NCBI GenBank assembly: GCA_961205875.1
Contig: OY540821.1
Span: 3,782,001-3,846,000, forward strand
Length of the DNA stretch: 64,000 bases
DNA from: Sialis fuliginosa
Taxonomy: Eukaryota > Arthropoda > Insecta > Megaloptera > Sialidae
Reading direction: 5' to 3'
Under the pieces are notes generated by a model. The model saw only the letters and a list, made by a program, of their open reading frames with translations, was not told the origin of the DNA and did no database searches. The position numbers were made by a program, and so were the translations under genes. Below are positions 56,961 to 64,000 of this stretch, one piece after another (the first letter of the stretch is position 1; every line of letters starts with the position of its first letter).

Positions 56961-57389
56961 TTTTCTACCTTATTTTTAGGTTTACAAAAAGCCATTATTC
57001 TTAAAATAGTTAAATATGATTTGGGGGGGGGGGTAAAACTTATTAATATCTGGTGATTCTATGAGCTGTTAAAAAATAATATAAAATTTCAAATCCAGCC
57101 CTAACTTAGGCATAAAAAGTTCGAAAACTCATGCATCGACTATATAATTAATATATTTTTTATTACTTATGCGTGCTTATTTTGCGATTCACAACAATTT
57201 AAACTATTGATGATTAATAATTTAAATAATCGTTACATCAATTAAAATGGATCATATGATAAAACTCCCACCAGTGGCGGCGAAATTTATAATTTAAATA
57301 TATTTTTTAAACTAATATATTTTTATTAAAAAAATTAAATTTATATGACAGTTCCTTGACATTTATTTACGGTATTATAGCAGTGGTGA

Positions 57390-57800
57390 TATACAAGATG
57401 ATTTACAACGAATGTAAAAAACTTTGGCAGTGGATCGAAGATATTATTTTAAGTAAAAACGTTTAAATAAACATGTGTCCGAAAATTCTTCGTAAGGGAA
57501 CTACAGCCTTTAAAAAAATTAGTTTTCTATTTAATATCTTGAGAACCCATTGTGATAAAGTTATGAAATTTGATAATAGATTTAGTATTAAAAAGTTTTA
57601 TCGATTTGTAGTATTAACCAATGATTATTTAGCCCAGAGGTGTATGGGGTAACTGGGCCCTTCAATTTTTATCTTGTATTTTTATTTTATTTATTACGTA
57701 AATTACCGGGTTAAAAAATAATTGATTGATACTGAAAATCGATAACACTCAATCTTTCATAACTTTGTCATAATGGGTTCTCCGGACACATGTTTATTTG
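57390..57800. repeat. Decayed copy of the 46637-47811 MITE family
   Basis: ACATGTGTCCGAAAATT, TTGAGAACCCATTGTGATAA and GTGTATGGGGTAACTGGGCC follow the same order; a short inverted end reaches TCTCCGGACACATGTTTAT. Confidence 0.7.
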
Positions 57801-57806
57801 TTTATA

Positions 57807-58195
57807 CAGTGTATTCCAATTTGATTAAGACATAGGAAATTTAACATGGGGGTAATTAGAAGTATTGTAGTAACCTTTGGTCAAATTTAACGATGTGTGA
57901 TTGGTGCATTTTGAAATGCCGCCTCGAAACTAACTGATAAATTTTAAATTAATCAACAGTATTTTGTTCTCAACTTTAGTTTCATTAATTTAAGCATCCT
58001 AGATAAAATTATAATAATATTTTTTGGCAGATATAAATTTGAAAACAAAATACTAATTACTATTTTATTAAATTTTGTGGCGGCATTTCAAAATGCACCA
58101 ATCACACATTGTCAAATTTGACCAAAGGTTACTACAACACTTCTAATTGCCCCCATGTTAAATTTCCTATGTCTTAATCAACTTGGAATACACTG
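57807..58195. mobile_element. TA-flanked MITE, intact reference copy
   Basis: 389 bp with ends CAGTGTATTCCAATTTGATT and AATCAACTTGGAATACACTG, TA on each side (57805-57806, 58196-58197). The arms share AGGAAATTTAACATGGGGG. It provides the empty site for the insertion at 45115-45538. Confidence 0.9.
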
Positions 58196-58499
58196 TATAA
58201 GGTTTGTTGGTTAAGTTAAAATAATCTTCTATCTACTGTTAATTATTTTTTCGTTGTAAATCAGCCTGCATATGAAAAATATCTATTTTTGCATAATTTA
58301 ATTAAAATACACTGATTACTTCAGAAATTACAACTTGATAAGTTTATATTTTTCTGCTTTCTTTAATATCGTTCATTACTTTTTACATATTATTTTTTTC
58401 CATGTAATTACTATTTAGGGAATAAATTTTGACTATGAAATATTTCTCTTCATTGATTATTATTGATGGAAAATATCTTAAATTTTTAAAATAATAATA

Positions 58500-58625
58500 C
58501 ACTAGTAGTGACGTTAAATATAATAAATAAAATAAAAACAACTTGATTGTCTAAATGTCAGAAATTATATATTGAGAAAATTTATAAACGCAAGCTTTCG
58601 ATTCACAGAATCATCGTCAGGCTAT
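58500..58625 (-). repeat. Penelope-type terminal remnant, inverse copy
   Basis: On the minus strand it carries CCTGACGATGATTCTGTGAA and TCGAAAGCTTGCG as at 43560, followed by TTGTTTTTATTTTATTTATT and AACGTCACTACTAG. Confidence 0.5.
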
Positions 58626-58677
58626 TAAGAAAGAACAAAATGTGAGAACGATGTCGTTATCTCAACATATATATTTA

Positions 58678-59010
58678 TGTCCAGTATTATAAAGGAGCTA
58701 GCAAAATTTGCAAGCTAGCAAGCACTTTCAAATGGGGTATTAATTCTGTACTAGTATCTATGGATTAGCTATGGAATTTAGAGCAGTGACACTTCAACTA
58801 ATTGTAACACGGTTGGCATCTTTCACTGTAAAAAATAATTTTCATAATATCACCACTGTTTTAATACCGATAGTATTTACCTACAACGCGTGCGCGAAAC
58901 TTGTCCAAGTCTTCAACAAACTCCAAAAGAACTGTCATATAAGTTTGATATCTCATTTGAAAGTGCTTGCTAGCTAGCAAATTTGCTAGCTCCTTTATAA
59001 TACCGGACAT
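58678..59010. mobile_element. 333-bp MITE with TTA flanks
   Basis: Ends TGTCCAGTATTATAAAGGAG and its near inverse, arms about 57 bp through GCTAGCAAGCACTTTCAAATG. TTA borders both ends, as in PIF/Harbinger-type insertion. No coding sequence. Confidence 0.75.
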
Positions 59011-59759
59011 TAAATTTTTAAAATATAGGCACATACACCCATGTTTTGTTGTAAACAGTTTAATTAATTTCTATGAATGAGTAAATAGTGTTTTGTTTTT
59101 TTCTTTCAACACGTACTCGCCGTCTTAATTTGCTCGTTAATATTCGTCATAGATACATACATACAAACAAACATACAGGATGAATACTTTAACAATGGAC
59201 TTATGGTATATTATTATTCCAGATATATATTACATTATACAAGTATAATATTTGCCCTCCTGTTAATATTACGACAAATGTGTAAATATATTTATTCTTG
59301 TAAATTTAAAGCCTGATCCAAAGATATTAGTTTGTAATTTCGACCTTTGGTTTGATCATAAATACCAATTAATTAACAAATTGTAGATGTAAATATAAAA
59401 ATTAAATTTAACTGTTTTTCAATTCGGTTTTCTTTATTTTCTTTCTCATAAAGTTTTTTATTAGCTTGGTACCGACTTCAAAAACTGTTAAATTTAATTA
59501 TAATATACTTTTCAGTGTTTTTAGGATTTTTTTTGGAGTGGTTTTATTTTTTTATTAAAAAGTTTTTTTATTTTTCCTTTCTGAATAACGCATCTTCGAA
59601 GTCCATGGTTATATTCTGATAAAATTTATATAGGACCACCTAGGGAGTATACAAATAAAAAATAAAACAGCCAAGTGCGTGTTAGGCACGCACATGATAG
59701 GTTTCCGTAGTCATTACAAACAAGAGTTATTTCAAATTTTTTTAAAACTATTCTTGCTA

Positions 59760-60475
59760 CAGTGTTCGTTATAATTTTCATTGAAAGTACTAACTAAAAG
59801 CTACATTCTGGATTTTTTTAAAGATTTTTTTCATCGATAATTTAGAAAGTAGAAGGGGGGAGGGGACGCTCTGATAACGACATTTAAATGCAAATATATC
59901 GTGACTGAAGGGTTAAAATCAAAAGATCATTTAACATTTTTTGTTGCATTTTAGGAGACCTATCCAATGACATCCCACTCAATGGGATGTGTGGAAAAAA
60001 AATGTGAGTTCACTTTTCAGTCTATGGGACCCCCTCCCATAGACTGAAAAGTGACCCCCCGTCCAAAATAATTTTGACAGTGTTCGTTATAATTTTCAGT
60101 GAAAGTACTAATTAAAAGCTACATTCTAAATTTTTTTCAGATTTTTTGAATATATAGTTTAGAAATTAAGGGGGTGGGGCGTTCTGATAACGACATTTAA
60201 ATGCAAATATATCGTGACTGAAGGGTTAAAATTAAAAGATCATTTAACATTTTTTGTTGCATTTTAGGAGACCTATCTAATGACATCCCACTCAATGGGA
60301 TATGTGAAGAAAAAAATGTGAGTTCACTTTTCAGTCTATGGGACCCCCCGTCCAAAAAAAATTCTGTTTTTGTGTTATCAGTCTTCGTCCGTATACCAAA
60401 TTTCATCTTAATCGACTTAAATTTTTTGAGGACGGACATGGCGAAACTATAAGGTTTCCTATACTCTATTTTATT
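59760..60475 (+). repeat. Two head-to-tail copies of the 51405 repeat
   Basis: GTTCGTTATAATTTTCA starts near 59768 and 60078. Both include AAATGCAAATATATCGTGAC and AATGACATCCCACTCAATGG. The first is shorter and ends in a small inverted copy of CAGTCTATGGGACCCCC at about 60018-60062. Confidence 0.7.
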
Positions 60476-60480
60476 TAAGA

Positions 60481-61368
60481 ACTAGCTGGGCCCACGCGGC
60501 TTCGCTCGCGTAGACTACGGAATTATTGTTTAGGATTTTTGAAAAATATAGTTTAATTAATTAAGTACAAACACGATTAGTTATTATTGTAATAATAATT
60601 TATCAATACCTAAATTACCTAACAAAAACGAATCAGAAGAAAAAAGTACAAATAATTTATGTTCTGTTTAAATTTAAATGTTAATTATTGAAAACAAAAT
60701 TAACACAAACGATCAGCCGAGGGACTCCGAATAACAACCGAGCGTACGCGAATCCAGTCTGATGTACTTGCTTCGATGCGGCACGACACCATACATTTAA
60801 GATATTATCTTTATAAATATATTTTAAGATATTTTCTAAACTATACGACCAAATTGGATGCTGTAAATGGCAAACTATATCTACATTAAGTACTTATGAC
60901 GATGAAATCATTTATTTCGATATGGATTAATGTTTTGCAGGTCATAAGTCCATGTAAACAAAACCCAAATATTTTATGTTTTCTTTGTAACATAAAAGCA
61001 GTCATTGTGGCTAAAATATAAAAGTTAGATATATGGTGTCGCGGACTTAATTGAAGAACTTTTGATTCTACACAATTCTTTATTACATTATTTTGTTCTA
61101 TATTGAACGGTTTAGGCAGCGTATTACAAAACAGCGCGCCGACGGCAAAATTTTTTCCGACTTGATTTACTATTATCGTCACTGCTTTGTTGTTATGTTA
61201 CCTAACGTAAAAAAATATAGCCTATAACCTGGCCAGAGAACGTACCTATGAATTAAAAAAAAAAACTCGTAAATCGGATAAGTGGTTCTCGAGTGATAAG
61301 GTAACTAACGGACAGACAGACAGACAGACAGACAGACAGAGAGACGTTGAGCTTTATATATATTAAGG
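60481..61368 (+). repeat. Interspersed repeat, copy 3 (of tandem pair B)
   Basis: 888 bp, same limits as copy 1. The antisense 98-codon frame (61182-60886) is intact and identical in protein to copy 1. Confidence 0.85.
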
Positions 61369-62258
61369 ACTAGCTGGGCCCACGCGGCTTCGCTCGCGTA
61401 GACTACGAAATTATTGTTTAGGATTTTTGAAAAATATAGTTTAAATAATTAAGTACAAACACGATTAGTTATTATTGTAATAATAATTTATCAATACCTA
61501 AATTACCTAACAAAAACGAATCAGAAGAAAAAAGTACAAATAATTTGTGTTCTGTTTAAATTTAAATGTTAATTATTGAAAACAAAATAAACACAAACGA
61601 TCAGCCGAGGGACTCCGAATAACAACCGAGCGTACGCGAATCCAGTCTGATGTACTTGCTTCGATGCGGCACGACACCATACATTTAAGATATTATCTTT
61701 ATAAATATATTTTAAGATATTTTCTAAACTATACGACCAAATTGGATGCTGTAAATGGCAAACTATATCTACATTAAGTACTTATGACGATGAAATCATT
61801 TATTTCGATATGGATTAATGTTTTGCAGGTCATAAGTCCATGTAAACAAAACCCAAATATTTTATGTTTTCTTTGTAACATAAAAGCAGTCATTGTGGCT
61901 AAAATATAAAAGTTAGACATATGGTGTCGCTGACTTAATTGTAGAACTTTTGATTCTACACAATTCTTTATTACATTATTTTGTTCTATATTGAACGGTT
62001 TAGGCAGCGTATTACAAAACAGCGCGCCGACGGCAAAATTTTTTCCGACTTGATTTACTATTATCGTCACTGCTTTGTTGTTATGTTACCTAACGTAAAA
62101 AAATATAGCCTATAACCTGGCCAGAGAACGTACCTATGAATTAAAAAAAAAAACTCGTAAATCGGATAAGTGGTTCTCGAGTGATAAGGTAACTAACGGA
62201 CAGACAGACAGACAGACAGACAGACAGAGAGACGTTGAGCTTTATATATATTAAGGAT
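61369..62258 (+). repeat. Interspersed repeat, copy 4 (of tandem pair B)
   Basis: 890 bp, directly joined to copy 3. The antisense frame (62070-61774) differs from copies 1 and 3 by two residues (Gln for Pro, Met for Ile). Confidence 0.85.
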
Positions 62259-62555
62259 GCAGTGGTTGTCGTGGTTTTTGACGGTAAAATCAGTGGCGTA
62301 TTTACCATGGGGCCATGGGGCCATGGCCTAGGGCGGCAGGCTGAGAGGGGCGGTAGATTTTTTTATTTTAATATAGTATACTCAAAAAAAAAAATATGGA
62401 GACAAAAAATGAATTATATTTTCCCTTAGTAAAGAGGCGGCAATTTTTTTTGCCCAGGGTGGTAATTTTTTTTTGCCCAGGGCGGCACTTAACGTAAATT
62501 CACCACTGGGTAAAATGCACTATTCATACCGTCAAAACCATGGCAACCACTGCAT
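62259..62555. mobile_element. Two nested inverted-repeat elements
   Basis: Outer pair: GCAGTGGTTGTCGTGG and its near inverse at about 62535-62555. Inner pair: CAGTGGCGTATTTAC and GTAAATTCACCACTG at about 62291-62509, a hAT-like end. Between them are GGGGCCATGG duplications and poly-T/GCCCAGGG repeats. Confidence 0.65.
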
Positions 62556-62574
62556 TCTTAAATGAAATAGAGTA

Positions 62575-63060
62575 TAGTTTTCTACGGAAACTTAAAAACG
62601 CCCAAATCGGTGTATATTTGTAAGAATAATGCCCGAACATACATACAAAATATATAGTCGAATTAAGAACCTCTTCATTTTTTAAAGTTGGTAAAAAAAT
62701 ATGGTAAAATAGAAGAAATTTTTATAATTTACTAACTTTGAAACGGGGTAACAATTATCTGACATTTCTATGACATTTATTGACTCATCCTGTATATGTA
62801 TGTGTATGTACTATGTACGTCTGATAGAAATGTAGTTTTAAGTGTTGTTTGATCTAATTGTGACCCGACAAATCCATGAAATTTTTGCAACATTGCTGGG
62901 ATCCTCATTGTCAGCGAAATTAATATCGATTTTAATACATGAGAACATTTAATATATGGTTTCCATTTCGACGAAACTTTCAAAAATACAGACGTGGTAG
63001 GGGTGTGGTGTTTATGTTTTTAGAGCACCCAGTCGTTAAAACATTGATCGATTTTAAAAT
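62575..63060. repeat. Non-LTR-like fragment and AT-rich spacer
   Basis: CTACGGAAACTTAAAAACGCCC and GCCCGAACATACAT match the 55.5-kb fragment. The rest shows nothing. Confidence 0.45.
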
Positions 63061-63061
63061 A

Positions 63062-63300
63062 AGGTAAAGGTGCCAGTTATGGCCGCTATAAGAGCAAGTT
63101 TTCGCTTTTTTTTATTAATGGGATTGTTTTTTGTAATTTTCATGAACTCATGTTACTAATAAAACAAGTAAATCTTTATTTAATCAATTTAATTACCAAA
63201 GTTCGCTAATATAGCTTATTTTTTTAAATTACAGCCTATTATTTTGTTCTTGTTTTTTTCTCCAGTAATGGCAAAGGTAAAACCAGTAATGAGCACGCAG
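63062..63300 (+). repeat. Single arm of the 53693-55480 foldback family
   Basis: AAGGTAAAGGTGCCAGTTATGG through AACCAGTAATGAGCACGCAG matches the left arm at 53693-53930. Confidence 0.8.
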
Positions 63301-63724
63301 TGATACTTATATTAATAAAAAACAAAACGACGAACTTGTAAAAAAATGGTTTTTATATTTAAATAATAGCAGATAAAAGTAGAACAACGTGTTACTAAAA
63401 TTATAGTTCGATCAGTTGATTAGAATTTCGTTTCGGCTTCCCACCAACCGAAAAAAGTGGTTTAAAAAAACGCGTTTAAAGATTTAGTAACAGATATTAC
63501 ACTAACTTCAATGTGCTATAATTTAGTAAATATTTTGAATTTCGATCTACAATTTCCACAGTATACTCTCAATATATTTTAATTTAAAAAAAATTTTTTT
63601 TTTAATCAAAAATTTTAAATCACTACACCGCAATACTGCCTTAATATAAACGTCCTCCAAATCAAAAACTAATAACACTATTTTGTTTCCCCCTCAAAAC
63701 CAAACAAATTTAATTTGAAACATT

Positions 63725-64000
63725 TTTAACTTCCCAACTGGAAGTTATTGTAATCGGTTCGAAAATCAAAATCAAAAATTTCAACATAATTGTATGTTTT
63801 AAGGTCACTACAGTATATTTACACTATATGTGCGTGTCATTTTTTACGAAATCTCGTAAATAAAAAATGCTATTGACTTCGTTGGGGTACCAATCGAAGC
63901 ATCTTGACGTGATTATAATCTGAAAGAAAGGATTTTTCAAAATTCAACCCCTAAGGGGTTAAAAAGGGGTGTAAAGTTTTTTTTTGGTTGGATTTACTTG
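63725..64000 (+). repeat. Dispersed repeat (AACTTCCCAACTG family), copy C, cut by window end
   Basis: AACTTCCCAACTGGAAGTTA has a small dyad; later CCAATCGAAGCATCTTGACG and AAAAAGGGGTGTAAAG match 48985-49090. It continues past the right edge. Confidence 0.65.

Overview
The window looks like AT-rich nuclear DNA of an insect. The reasons are split genes with GT-AG introns, three ZAD-type C2H2 zinc-finger genes (a class greatly expanded in insects), an NSD-family histone methyltransferase, a condensin kleisin (Barren/NCAPH), an NAXE-type epimerase, a Penelope-like retroelement, and many small inverted-repeat DNA transposons. I cannot name the species from sequence alone.

Layout. 1-13 kb: three paralogous ZAD-zinc-finger genes; gene 1 (-, cut at the left edge) and gene 2 (-) point left, gene 3 (+) points right. 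Nested MITEs fill the 3.5 kb between genes 2 and 3. 13.9-22.9 kb (-): exons of an NSD methyltransferase, with exons for the N-terminal part of Barren immediately upstream. All eleven exons join in frame. I found no start codon for the NSD part alone and no C-terminal half of Barren, so the locus may encode a Barren-NSD chimera. A 5'-truncated non-LTR retrotransposon lies in one Barren intron. 23.3-24.4 kb (+): NAXE, divergent from Barren. 24.9-26.0 kb: a hAT-like element with an exact 8-bp target duplication. 26.1-37.2 kb: an 11-kb palindrome of Penelope-like elements; each arm is one full-length copy plus one 5'-truncated copy. 37.2-64 kb: gene-poor and repeat-rich, with tandem dimers of an 886-902-bp repeat, foldback MITEs, a pogo-like element, a TTAA-flanked element inside another MITE, a 261-bp triplicated satellite and simple repeats. 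Two short exon-like segments there (48.1 and 53.1 kb) are the only gene hints.

How the parts work together. The ZAD genes probably encode sequence-specific nuclear DNA-binding proteins. NSD enzymes methylate H3K36, and Barren is the kleisin of condensin I, so this is a chromatin-rich neighbourhood. NAXE is metabolic repair and seems linked only by a shared promoter region. Several insertions record their order through split target duplications or through an empty-site copy elsewhere in the window. Exon limits were inferred by hand from splice consensus, reading phase and domain continuity; repeat limits are approximate unless a target duplication is given.
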